Assembly (NCBI RefSeq): GCF_036013745.1
Contig: NZ_CP107880.1
Location: forward strand, 5,084,001 to 5,148,000
From: Streptomyces sp. NBC_00483
GTDB taxonomy: Bacteria; Actinomycetota; Actinomycetes; Streptomycetales; Streptomycetaceae
DNA length: 64,000 bases
Direction: 5' to 3'
Part shown: in pieces, positions 10,077-17,850 of the stretch
How positions within the stretch are numbered: the first letter of the stretch is position 1
Layout: each line of letters opens with the position of its first letter
The notes under the pieces: generated by a model
The model's input: the letters and a program-made list of their open reading frames with translations, nothing else
The model's database searches: none
Told to the model about the DNA's origin: nothing
Translations under genes and position numbers: made by a program

Positions 10077-10098
10077 GGCCCCTCGTGCGCGAGGGGCC
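10077..10098 (+). terminator. thiC terminator hairpin
   Basis: A perfect 9-bp stem, GGCCCCTCG / CGAGGGGCC, around a TGCG loop, 14 bases after the thiC stop. The next gene converges (stop at 10134), so it may serve both. Confidence 0.85.
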
Positions 10099-10133
10099 TC
10101 GTCGTCGGTCACGGCCTGGTGGCCGCCGGAGGA

Positions 10134-10952
10134 TCAGTCCGGCTGGTGGTCCGGGCCGCCGAAGTCCGGGCTGGAGAAGTCCGGGCTCGAATAGCCGGCG
10201 CGCTGGCCCGTGGCCGTGCCGCCGCCGTCGGGGCTGCTGAACCCCGGCCTGTTGTAGCCGAGTTGCGGCATGCGCCCGCCGGAGCCGCCGCGGCCCCCGA
10301 GGGGCGAGCCGCCGCCCGCCGATGGATCCGCCAGGGCGTCCCGCAGGAACGGCAGGATGCCCCGGTCCAGGAGCGCGACGCGCCAGGCTTCCCTGGCCTG
10401 CTTCACTTCCTCGCTGGCCTCGCCGTGCGCGCTCGCCTGGAGAGACGTCGATCCATTGCGCAAGGCCGCGAGCAGCAGGCAGACGGCCGCGACGAGAATG
10501 CTTGCCGCGGCGATCACGCCGAAGACCCAGCCGAAGGTGCGCAGGGTCCTCGCGAGGCCCGGCACCGGGTTGAGCATGCCCAGGATGTAGCCGACGAGCA
10601 GGAAGATCACGGCTGCGGTCCCTGCCAGGACCGGGGCGAGCACGACGGCGACCGCGGCGACGCCCGGTCCCGTGCTCTCCCCGCTGGTTTTGCCTCCTTC
10701 GCGTAGCGGACGCAGGAGCCGCGGCGTGGAGCGCAGTTCCTCGCGGACCTTGACGTAGCGCTGGTACTCGTCGGCGGCCGCCGTGTTGATCAGTGCGGCG
10801 GCGCCGAGCGCCATGGTGCGCAGCTGCTCGGGGTTGAGCCGCTGGCCCACAGCGGCGAGTTCAGGCCGATTCGGTGCGGTACGCAGCGCGTCATCGAGGA
10901 GCCGCTCGAACTCGGGACGGTCCTCGTTCAGCAAATGCGGAGCGCTGTTCAT
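10134..10952 (-). CDS. Hypothetical membrane protein with Gly/Ser/Pro-rich tail
   Basis: 272 residues from ATG 10950-10952, preferred over an ATG two codons upstream because GGGGG then has proper spacing. An acidic cytoplasmic-looking N-terminal domain (1-100) contains LNPEQLRTMALGAAALINTA. Two hydrophobic segments follow (about 112-140 and 152-180), then a helical stretch and a low-complexity tail with repeated GYSSPDFSSPDF-like units (about 225-272). I recognise no family with a known role. The repeated F-S-S-P-D/G motifs suggest a flexible tail, perhaps for protein contacts. It is transcribed alone. Confidence 0.7.
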   Translation of the reverse strand: MNSAPHLLNEDRPEFERLLDDALRTAPNRPELAAVGQRLNPEQLRTMALGAAALINTAAADEYQRYVKVREELRSTPRLLRPLREGGKTSGESTGPGVAAVAVVLAPVLAGTAAVIFLLVGYILGMLNPVPGLARTLRTFGWVFGVIAAASILVAAVCLLLAALRNGSTSLQASAHGEASEEVKQAREAWRVALLDRGILPFLRDALADPSAGGGSPLGGRGGSGGRMPQLGYNRPGFSSPDGGGTATGQRAGYSSPDFSSPDFGGPDHQPD

Positions 10953-11140
10953 GTGCATCCCCCGATGCTCCGTAGGGCTTGGTGGCCCGCATGGGTGCGA
11001 GCCGTCGGGCAGAAACGGAGGGGAGCCTGCTACGGATAAGCCGATGGTAGAGCTGTCACGGCACGCGGTGACAGGGGGTTTCCGGAAATTGGCCCTGCGG
11101 CCAGTCGGATCCTCCGCTTTCGCGTCTGCCCCGCGAAGTC

Positions 11141-12205
11141 TCAGATATCCATGGGCAGTTGCTGGACGAGCAGCTTTCCGGCCATGGTCACGCCGCCGTC
11201 CATGGCGATGGCCAGGCCGTTCGCGTACACATGCGGGCCCTCGACGGGGGGCCTGCTGTCCTCGCTGTCCCCGTCCTCACCACCGACCTCGCCGAGCAGA
11301 TACGGAATCGGGCTGTGGCCGTGCACGATGCGCGAGCCGCCGAAGGCGTCGAGGAGCTGTCGTGCGGCGCTGGGCCCCGATTCCTCGTCCTTGAACGCGA
11401 ACCGCTTGGTGAACTTGCGGAACAGGTCCCAGCACTCGTCCGCGTCATTGCGCGTGAGGGTCTCGCGCACCGTGTCGTTGACGGCCTCGATGGAGTCGCC
11501 GTAGTCGAGATACGCGGTGGTGTCCGAGTGCGTGAGCAGATGGTCGTCCTCGATCTCGATCGCGTCGAGCCGGGACATCCACTGCAGATGCACGTCCTGG
11601 AGGCGGTCCATGTCGGCCTTCTGCCCGCCGTTGAGCAACCAGGCCGCCTGGAACGTGGCGGTGCCCGCTCCGGAGTTCACGGGCGTGTCGCCGAACCGCT
11701 TCGCGCCGAGCAGCAGCAGCTCGTGGTTGCCCATGAGCGCCTTGCAGTAGCCGCCCGCGGCCGCCGCCTCCGCGGACAGCCGCATGACGAGGTCGATGAC
11801 GCCGATCCCGTCCGGCCCGCGGTCGGTGAAGTCGCCGAGGAACCACAGGCGCGCGGTGCCCGCCGCCCAGTTGCCCTCCGCGTCGATCAGGCCCTTCTCG
11901 CAGAGCGCGGCGAGCAGCTCGTCGAGGTAGCCGTGCACATCGCCGACGACGAACAGCGGGCCGAGGCCCTCGTCCCCCGTGGGCGCGGGCTGCGCCACCT
12001 CGACCTGGACCGTGTCGCCCTGGTTGATGACCGGCAGGTCACGCTCGGTCGGCGTGTAACCGTCGGGACTCTCTGCGCCGGGCGCGGGGACGTCGGGGTC
12101 CGTCGGCTGCACGTTCGCCGGTACGTCATGGACGTACGCGGGAACACGGAAGTCGCGCAGCGTCTCCGTCTCCGCTGCGGATCCCGGACCGGCCCCCTGA
12201 GTCAT
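11141..12205 (-). CDS. Calcineurin-like metallophosphoesterase
   Basis: 354 residues from ATG 12203-12205 with GGAGGGG just upstream; longer in-frame starts exist at 12223 and 12289. The PPP/metallophosphatase motifs are in order: GDVHGYLDE (about 90), GDFTDRGPDG (about 125), GNHELLLLG (about 160), then THSDTTAY and GHSPIPYL for the later metal His residues. All metal ligands of the Fe/Zn/Mn dinuclear site are seen. The N-terminal 75 residues are acidic and Pro-rich, without a clear fold. The substrate is unknown (protein phosphate or a nucleotide such as Ap4A are possible). Confidence 0.85.
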   Translation of the reverse strand: MTQGAGPGSAAETETLRDFRVPAYVHDVPANVQPTDPDVPAPGAESPDGYTPTERDLPVINQGDTVQVEVAQPAPTGDEGLGPLFVVGDVHGYLDELLAALCEKGLIDAEGNWAAGTARLWFLGDFTDRGPDGIGVIDLVMRLSAEAAAAGGYCKALMGNHELLLLGAKRFGDTPVNSGAGTATFQAAWLLNGGQKADMDRLQDVHLQWMSRLDAIEIEDDHLLTHSDTTAYLDYGDSIEAVNDTVRETLTRNDADECWDLFRKFTKRFAFKDEESGPSAARQLLDAFGGSRIVHGHSPIPYLLGEVGGEDGDSEDSRPPVEGPHVYANGLAIAMDGGVTMAGKLLVQQLPMDI

Positions 12206-12422
12206 CGACCCCTCCACCACCATTGCGCCGCCTGTGCACCGTATCGGACTGCCTGGTCGCAGCGGCCCGCGGTGTCGTGCGCCCATCATAGGAATGCGGC
12301 TCGCGCTGTGTGATGCACCAGGGGTGGTGAATCGGTGACGGGCGGCTGATCGCCGTGCATTTCTCCCGAATTGGTGTGGACTTTTCTCTTCGGAGGAGTC
12401 GGTGGAGGGGGCGGGCGGGGGC

Positions 12423-12458
12423 GGTCAGCCCTGTCCCGGAGACCGGGGAGGGCTGACC
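12423..12458 (-). terminator. Hairpin overlapping the stop of the LacI-type gene
   Basis: GGTCAGCCCT (12423-12432) pairs with AGGGCTGACC (12449-12458). The stop codon of the regulator (12425-12427) lies inside the distal arm, so the structure forms from the last codons of the message. Confidence 0.5.
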
Positions 12459-13537
12459 GTGGTGCGGTGCGGGCGTCGATGGGACGAGGTCCGCACGATG
12501 AGTTCGGTCGGCATCACCTGCTCGACCGGCTGGTCGGAATCGACCCCTTCGATGGCGTCGATGAGGAGCTGCACGACGGACGTCCCGATCCGCCGCGGTT
12601 TGAGCGAGAGGGTGGTGATGGGCGGTTCCGTGTTCGCGTAGACCATCGACTCGCTGCAGCACACCAGCAGCAGGTCGTCCGGGACACGCAGCCCGTAGCG
12701 GCGCGCGGCGGCGAGCAGATCGGTGCCGTTGGGATCGAAGAGGCCGTAGACCGCGTCGGGGCGGTCGGGCCGGGCGAGCAGCCGGTCGGCGGCGACGGCG
12801 CCCGCGCACGGGTCGTGCGCGGGGTACGACTCGTAGACCGGTTCCTGTCCGATCCGCTCGCACCAGCGCAGATACGCCGAGGTGGAGAGGTGCGTGTACG
12901 TGTCGGTGGTGGTGCCGGTCAGTAGGCCGATGCGGCGGGCGCCGGACTCGGCGAGGTGGTCGAGGATGCCGAGCACGGCGGCCTCGTGGTCGTTGTCGAC
13001 CCAGGCGGTCACGGGCAGGGTGCCCGCGGGACGTCCGTCGGAGACGACCGGCAGGCCCTGGCGGACCAGCTCGGTGACGACCGGATCGTGGTCGGAGGGG
13101 TCGATGACGACGGTGCCGTCAAGGGCGACGTTCGACCACACGTCGTGGCGTGAGGTGGCGGGCAGGATGACGAGGGCGTACCCGCGGGCGAGCGCGGCGG
13201 AGGTGGCGGCGCGCGCCATCTCGGCGAAGTACGCGAATTCTGTGAAGGTGAAAGGTTCATCCCCGTACGTCGTCACTGTCAGGCCGATGAGGCCCGATTT
13301 CCCGGTACGGAGCGTGCGAGCGGCCGCGGAGGGGCGATAGCCCAACCGGTCGGCGACCTCGCGAACGTGGCGTCGGGTGGCGTCCGGGAGCCGGCCCTTA
13401 CCGTTGAGCGCATCGGACACAGTCGTGATCGAGACCCCGGCGGCTGCGGCAACGTCTCTGATGCCTGCCCGGCTCGGCCGGGTGCCCCTGCGGGTCGTCT
13501 CTGCCCGGCTCACCTGGTGCTTCCCTGCTGCTGTCAT
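12425..13537 (-). CDS. LacI-family transcriptional regulator
   Basis: 370 residues from ATG 13535-13537; an alternative ATG lies 11 codons upstream at 13570, and neither has a strong ribosome site. The HTH is at about 27-75 (GIRDVAAAAGVSITTVSDAL followed by the hinge region GYRPSAAARTLRTGKSGLIG). A periplasmic-binding-type effector domain follows (80-350), with the typical DPNGTDLLAAARRYGLRVPDD near its end. The ligand is unknown. A TGATGG-C-CCATCA palindrome about 80 bp upstream is a candidate operator for self-control. It is divergent from the aminotransferase gene, with a 366-bp shared region. Confidence 0.92.
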   Translation of the reverse strand: MTAAGKHQVSRAETTRRGTRPSRAGIRDVAAAAGVSITTVSDALNGKGRLPDATRRHVREVADRLGYRPSAAARTLRTGKSGLIGLTVTTYGDEPFTFTEFAYFAEMARAATSAALARGYALVILPATSRHDVWSNVALDGTVVIDPSDHDPVVTELVRQGLPVVSDGRPAGTLPVTAWVDNDHEAAVLGILDHLAESGARRIGLLTGTTTDTYTHLSTSAYLRWCERIGQEPVYESYPAHDPCAGAVAADRLLARPDRPDAVYGLFDPNGTDLLAAARRYGLRVPDDLLLVCCSESMVYANTEPPITTLSLKPRRIGTSVVQLLIDAIEGVDSDQPVEQVMPTELIVRTSSHRRPHRTTVSPPRSPGQG

Positions 13538-13903
13538 GGCGAGCCGATAGTAGGGCTCATTCGGCTGCATGGTGGGGGAGCATATGCAGGCGTTGACAGG
13601 CACGTTTCTGCAAGGTGATGGCCCATCATCAACCTTTAAATAAAAGGGAGTTGAAGGGTCAGGGTATGGCACTTCGCTTGTCGTCACGCAGGGGCCTGCC
13701 AAGTCGGCGATGTTGCGAGTAGGTCTCAACTCACCTTCACGGGTGATGCGCGCCACGGCGCGAGCCACCGGCGCGCGCCAGGGCGAGGAGCGCTCCCCCC
13801 TCTCCGCACGCCTTGCGGAGGGTCGGGACCCGGGCCATTGGGGAGCGCGGCGAATCCTCTTAAGGTGAGCAGTATTGGAACGGTGCCCACAAGGAGGACT
13901 GCG
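13538..13903. promoter_or_regulatory. Divergent regulatory region between lacI-type gene and aminotransferase
   Basis: This 366-bp gap holds a 13-bp palindrome TGATGG-C-CCATCA (13616-13628), flanked by AAGGT (13612-13616) and ACCTT (13632-13636) and followed by an AT-rich stretch (CTTTAAATAAAAGG) that is unusual in this genome. It also holds a nested inverted repeat at 13790-13848. A good ribosome site, AAGGAGG (13891-13897), serves the rightward gene. No further gene is apparent. Confidence 0.55.
13790..13848 (+). promoter_or_regulatory. Nested inverted repeats before the aminotransferase gene
   Basis: The outer arms GCGCTCCCC (13790-13798) and GGGGAGCGC (13840-13848) enclose an inner perfect stem CTCCGCA (13802-13808) / TGCGGAG (13814-13820). 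The structure ends 56 bases before the start codon, so it is a leader-RNA hairpin or an operator. Confidence 0.5.
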
Positions 13904-14983
13904 GTGAGCGAGATCAACCCCAAGCTGCGTGCGGAGCTGGCGGGGATCCCTGCCTACAAGCCCGGCAAGCCGGCCGCCGCCGGGGGGCCGGTGGCGTACA
14001 AGCTGTCCTCCAACGAGAATCCCTATCCTCCGCTGCCCGGAGTGATGGAGCAGGCGATCGCGGCCGCCGGGACCTTCAACCGCTACCCGGACATGGCGTG
14101 CACCGGCCTGATGAACGAGCTGTCCGACCGTTTCGGTGTGCCCGTCTCGCACCTCGCCACCGGCACCGGCTCGGTCGGCGTCGCGCAGCAGATGCTCCAG
14201 GCGACCTCGGGGCCGGGTGACGAGGTCATCTACGCGTGGCGGTCCTTCGAGGCGTACCCGATCATCACGCAGATCAGCGGCGCGAAGTCGGTGCAGGTGC
14301 CGCTCACGCCGAGCGAGGACCTCGACCTCGACGCGATGATCGACGCGATCACCGACCGCACGCGCCTCATCTTCGTCTGCAACCCCAACAACCCCACGGG
14401 CAATGCCATCCGCCGGGCCGAGCTGGAACGGTTCCTCGACCGGGTGCCCGCCGATGTCCTGGTGGTCCTCGACGAGGCGTACCGGGAGTTCATCCGCGAC
14501 ACCGAGGTGCCGGACGGCGTCGAGATCTACCGGGACCGGCCGAACGTGGCGGTGCTGCGGACCTTCTCGAAGGCGTACGGGCTCGCGGGGCTCCGGGTGG
14601 GCTTCGCCATCGCGCACGAGCCGGTCGCCGCGGCGCTGCGCAAGACGGCGGTCCCCTTCGGTGTGAGCCAGCTCGCGCAGGACGCGGCGGTGGCCTCGCT
14701 GCGCGCGGAGGACGAGCTGCTCGGCCGGGTCGGCTCGTTGGTGGCCGAGCGCACGCGGGTCGTCGAGGGGCTGCGGGCGCAGGGCTGGACGGTGCCCGAG
14801 ACGCAGGCCAACTTCGTGTGGCTGCGCCTGGGGGAGAAGACGATGGACTTCGCGGCGGCCTGTGAGCAGGCGGGCGTGGTCGTGCGGCCGTTCGCGGGCG
14901 AGGGTGTGCGCACCACGATCGCGGAGACCGAGGCCAACGACATCTTCCTGCAGACGGCCGCGGAGTTCCGCAAGGAGCTCTGA
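13904..14983 (+). CDS. HisC-like (histidinol-phosphate / aromatic) aminotransferase
   Basis: 359 residues, a class I/II fold-type I PLP aminotransferase. Visible are [13 protein letters not shown] (about 36-48), CNPNNPTGN (about 159-167), LDEAYREF (about 190) and the PLP Lys in [15 protein letters not shown] (about 220-234), plus the C-terminal [14 protein letters not shown]. The start is GTG 13904 with AAGGAGG seven bases upstream; a longer frame upstream has no such site. Because it stands apart from a his operon, an aromatic amino acid transaminase role (Pat-like) is as likely as HisC. It ends at a very strong hairpin. Confidence 0.88.
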   Translation: MSEINPKLRAELAGIPAYKPGKPAAAGGPVAYKLSSNENPYPPLPGVMEQAIAAAGTFNRYPDMACTGLMNELSDRFGVPVSHLATGTGSVGVAQQMLQATSGPGDEVIYAWRSFEAYPIITQISGAKSVQVPLTPSEDLDLDAMIDAITDRTRLIFVCNPNNPTGNAIRRAELERFLDRVPADVLVVLDEAYREFIRDTEVPDGVEIYRDRPNVAVLRTFSKAYGLAGLRVGFAIAHEPVAAALRKTAVPFGVSQLAQDAAVASLRAEDELLGRVGSLVAERTRVVEGLRAQGWTVPETQANFVWLRLGEKTMDFAAACEQAGVVVRPFAGEGVRTTIAETEANDIFLQTAAEFRKEL

Positions 14984-15015
14984 CCTGCCCCGCGTTGGGC
15001 GGAGATCGTAGGCGA

Positions 15016-15048
15016 AGGGGGTCCCCCCGAAGTTAAGGGGGACCCCCT
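15016..15048 (+). terminator. Strong terminator after the aminotransferase gene
   Basis: A perfect 12-bp stem, AGGGGGTCCCCC (15016-15027) with GGGGGACCCCCT (15037-15048), around a 9-nt loop. It insulates the cyd promoter that follows. Confidence 0.88.
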
Positions 15049-15087
15049 CTCGTATGCCGACAACCAGTACGACATAATGCTTGTGAA

Positions 15088-15103
15088 TGTGAACGCGTTC
15101 ACA
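15088..15103. promoter_or_regulatory. Rex operator (ROP) upstream of cydA
   Basis: TGTGAACGCGTTCACA is a perfect 16-bp palindrome and matches the operator of the redox repressor Rex of S. coelicolor as I remember it. It lies 85 bp before the cydA start. Rex leaves DNA when NADH/NAD+ rises under oxygen limitation, so the cyd operon should be induced then. A partial direct copy, TTGTGAATGTGAAC, overlaps on the left (15081-15094). Confidence 0.92.
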
Positions 15104-15187
15104 AGCGTGTCCCGGTTCCTCCCGGGATTTGTGGGATTAAAGGGGCAAACTGCCGCTGTGACCACGGCGATGTAAGGAGAAGACGCA

Positions 15188-16762
15188 GTGGACCCGACAA
15201 CGATCGCCCTCGCGCCGGAGACCCTGGCGCGATGGCAGTTCGGCATCACCACCGTCTACCACTTCCTGTTCGTCCCACTGACGATCTCTCTGGCCGCGCT
15301 CACGGCGGGCCTGGAGACGGCATGGGTACGCACGGGCAAGGAGAAGTACTTCCACGCCACGAAGTTCTGGGGGAAGCTTTTCCTGATCAATATCGCGATC
15401 GGCGTCGCGACCGGCCTCGTGCAGGAGTTCCAGTTCGGCATGAACTGGTCGGACTACTCGAAGTTCGTCGGTGACGTCTTCGGTGCTCCGCTCGCGATGG
15501 AGGCGCTGATCGCCTTCTTCTTCGAGTCCACCTTCATCGGACTGTGGATCTTCGGCTGGGACAAGCTGCCGAAGAAGCTCCACTGCGCCTGCATGTGGAT
15601 GGTGTCGATCGGCACACTGGCCTCGGGCTACTTCATCCTGGCGGCCAACTCCTGGATGCAGCACCCGGTGGGCTACGAGATCGACCCGAAGACCGGCGTG
15701 GCCCGGCTCAACGACATCTGGCACGTCCTCTTCCAGAACACCGCGGTCGTCCAGTTCGCGCACACCATCTCCTCCGCCTTCCTGACCGGCGGAGCCTTCA
15801 TGATCGGCGTCTCCAGCTTCCTGCTCTGGAAGATCAAGAAGCAGAAGGACGCCGGCGAGCAGGTCGACCGCAAGCGGACCATCACGCTGCGCAGCTCGCT
15901 CCGGCTCGGTCTGGTGACCGCGATGATCGCGGGCGTCCTGGTCGCCCTCTCCGGCGACCAGCTGGCCAAGGTGATGTTCAAGCAGCAGCCGATGAAGATG
16001 GCTTCGGCCGAGGCGCTGTGGGACACCGAATGCCCCGCGCCGTTCTCCATCTTCGCCGTCGGCAATGTGAACAAGGGCCACAACTCCGTCGAGATAGAGC
16101 TTCCGGGCCTGCTCTCCTTCCTGGCCGACGACAACTTCTCCAGCTGTGTCCCCGGCATCCACGAGACCGCCAAGGCCGAGGCCGAGAAGTACGGCGGCAA
16201 GGCCGAGGACTACATCCCCAACATCTTCGTCACCTTCTGGGGCTTCCGCCTGATGATCGGCATCGGGCTCACCGCTGCCGTCGCCGCGGGCGCCGGATTC
16301 TGGCTGACCCGGAAGCGGCGATGGCTGTTGCCCGAGCATCGAAGGGGTGAGGACGAAATCCCCAAGCTGATGCTCACCAACAAGAAGGAACTCGGCCCGA
16401 CCGTCACGAAGTGGGGCTGGCGGGTCGGCATGGCCTCGCTGATCTTCCCCTTCATCGCCAACTCCATCGGCTGGATCTTCACCGAGATGGGCCGTCAGCC
16501 CTGGGCCGTCTTCGGCCTGTTCCGGACCGCTGACTCGGTCTCCCCCGGCGTCAGCCAGACCGAGATGGCGATCTCGCTGACCGCGCTGACCCTGCTGTAC
16601 GCGGTGCTGTTCTGGATCAACGTACGGCTGATGAAGAAGTACGCCATCAAGGGTCCCGACACGGACGAGGAACCGCCGACCAAGGACCCGAAGCTGCGTG
16701 GTCCTTCGGGGGACGACTCCGATGACGACGACGCCGACAAGCCACTGACCTTCGCGTACTGA
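15188..16762 (+). CDS. cydA: Cytochrome bd oxidase subunit I
   Basis: 524 residues from GTG 15188, with AAGGAGA upstream. This is the quinol-oxidising, haem-bearing subunit of the high-affinity terminal oxidase in the cytoplasmic membrane. The N-terminal WQFGITTVYHFLFVPLTI holds the haem ligand His near residue 19. Later, GWIFTEMGRQPWAVFG (about 435-450) is the conserved GRQPW signature. There are nine or so membrane segments and an acidic C-terminal tail (about 490-520, with DDSDDDDADK). It is first in the cydA-cydB-cydCD cluster and 14 bp from cydB. Confidence 0.97.
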   Translation: MDPTTIALAPETLARWQFGITTVYHFLFVPLTISLAALTAGLETAWVRTGKEKYFHATKFWGKLFLINIAIGVATGLVQEFQFGMNWSDYSKFVGDVFGAPLAMEALIAFFFESTFIGLWIFGWDKLPKKLHCACMWMVSIGTLASGYFILAANSWMQHPVGYEIDPKTGVARLNDIWHVLFQNTAVVQFAHTISSAFLTGGAFMIGVSSFLLWKIKKQKDAGEQVDRKRTITLRSSLRLGLVTAMIAGVLVALSGDQLAKVMFKQQPMKMASAEALWDTECPAPFSIFAVGNVNKGHNSVEIELPGLLSFLADDNFSSCVPGIHETAKAEAEKYGGKAEDYIPNIFVTFWGFRLMIGIGLTAAVAAGAGFWLTRKRRWLLPEHRRGEDEIPKLMLTNKKELGPTVTKWGWRVGMASLIFPFIANSIGWIFTEMGRQPWAVFGLFRTADSVSPGVSQTEMAISLTALTLLYAVLFWINVRLMKKYAIKGPDTDEEPPTKDPKLRGPSGDDSDDDDADKPLTFAY

Positions 16763-16775
16763 GAGGAGAAACGCC

Positions 16776-17780
16776 ATGGGCCTCAACGACTTCTGGTTCC
16801 TTCTGATCGCCGTTCTGTGGACCGGCTACTTCTTCCTCGAAGGCTTCGACTTCGGGGTGGGCATCCTGACGCGGCTGCTCGCGCGCGACAGGACCGAGCG
16901 GCGCGTGCTGATCAACATCATCGGGCCGGTGTGGGACGGCAACGAGGTCTGGCTGCTCACCGCGGCCGGTGCGATGTTCGCCGCGTTCCCCATCTGGTAC
17001 GCGACGTTCTTCAGTGCCTTCTACCTGCTGCTCGTAATCGCGCTGCTGCTGCTGATCGTGCGCGTGCTGTCCTTCGAGTACCGGCACCAGCGGCCCGAGG
17101 AGAGCTGGCAGCGCAACTGGGAGCTGGTGCTCTTCGTCAGCTCGCTGCTGCTGCCGTTCCTGTGGGGCGTGATGTTCGCGAACATGGTGCACGGCGTTCC
17201 GATCAACTCCAAGCAGGACTTCGCCGGTTCGTTCGGCGACCTGCTGACCTGGTGGGGGCTGCTCGGCGGGCTCGCCTTCACGGCCGTGTGCACGCTGCAC
17301 GGTGCGGTGTTCACCGCGCTGAAGACGGACGGCGACATCCGGGTGCGGGCGCGTGCGCTCGCGACGAAGGCGGGTGTGGCCACCGTGCTCCTGGGCGGCG
17401 GGTTCCTCGCCTGGCTCCAGGTCGAGCGCGGGACGGCGTGGACCGCGGTGGCGTTCGCCGTGGCGGTCGTCGGACTGCTCGGGACGCTCGTGATGAACGC
17501 CAGGGGACGCGAAGGCTGGGCGTTCTCCTTCAACGGGGTCGCGATCGCGGCCGTGGTGGCGGCGATCTTCCTGGCCCTGGTGCCGAACGTCATGCCCTCC
17601 TCGCTCAACGAGGCGTGGAACCTGACGATCGACAACACGTCCTCGGGTCCGTACACGCTGAAGGTGATGACCTGGGTCGCGGGGATCATGACGCCGCTGG
17701 TCCTGCTCTACCAGGGCTGGACCTACTGGGTGTTCCGCAAGCGGCTCAGCACGAAGAGCATTCCTGCCGGGGCGCACTGA
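16776..17780 (+). CDS. cydB: Cytochrome bd oxidase subunit II
   Basis: 334 residues with eight hydrophobic segments. The N-terminal WFLLIAVLWTGYFFLEGFDF and the following GPVWDGNEVWLLTAAGAMFAA are the family signature. It pairs with CydA to form the oxidase. GAGAGGAGA lies upstream of ATG 16776. The length is normal. Confidence 0.97.
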   Translation: MGLNDFWFLLIAVLWTGYFFLEGFDFGVGILTRLLARDRTERRVLINIIGPVWDGNEVWLLTAAGAMFAAFPIWYATFFSAFYLLLVIALLLLIVRVLSFEYRHQRPEESWQRNWELVLFVSSLLLPFLWGVMFANMVHGVPINSKQDFAGSFGDLLTWWGLLGGLAFTAVCTLHGAVFTALKTDGDIRVRARALATKAGVATVLLGGGFLAWLQVERGTAWTAVAFAVAVVGLLGTLVMNARGREGWAFSFNGVAIAAVVAAIFLALVPNVMPSSLNEAWNLTIDNTSSGPYTLKVMTWVAGIMTPLVLLYQGWTYWVFRKRLSTKSIPAGAH

Positions 17781-17850
17781 GCTCCTGAAAAGGGGCGCAC
17801 TGAGCGTCTTAGCTCCGTCTTCGCCCGTCTGCGTTCGTCTACGTGAGGGT

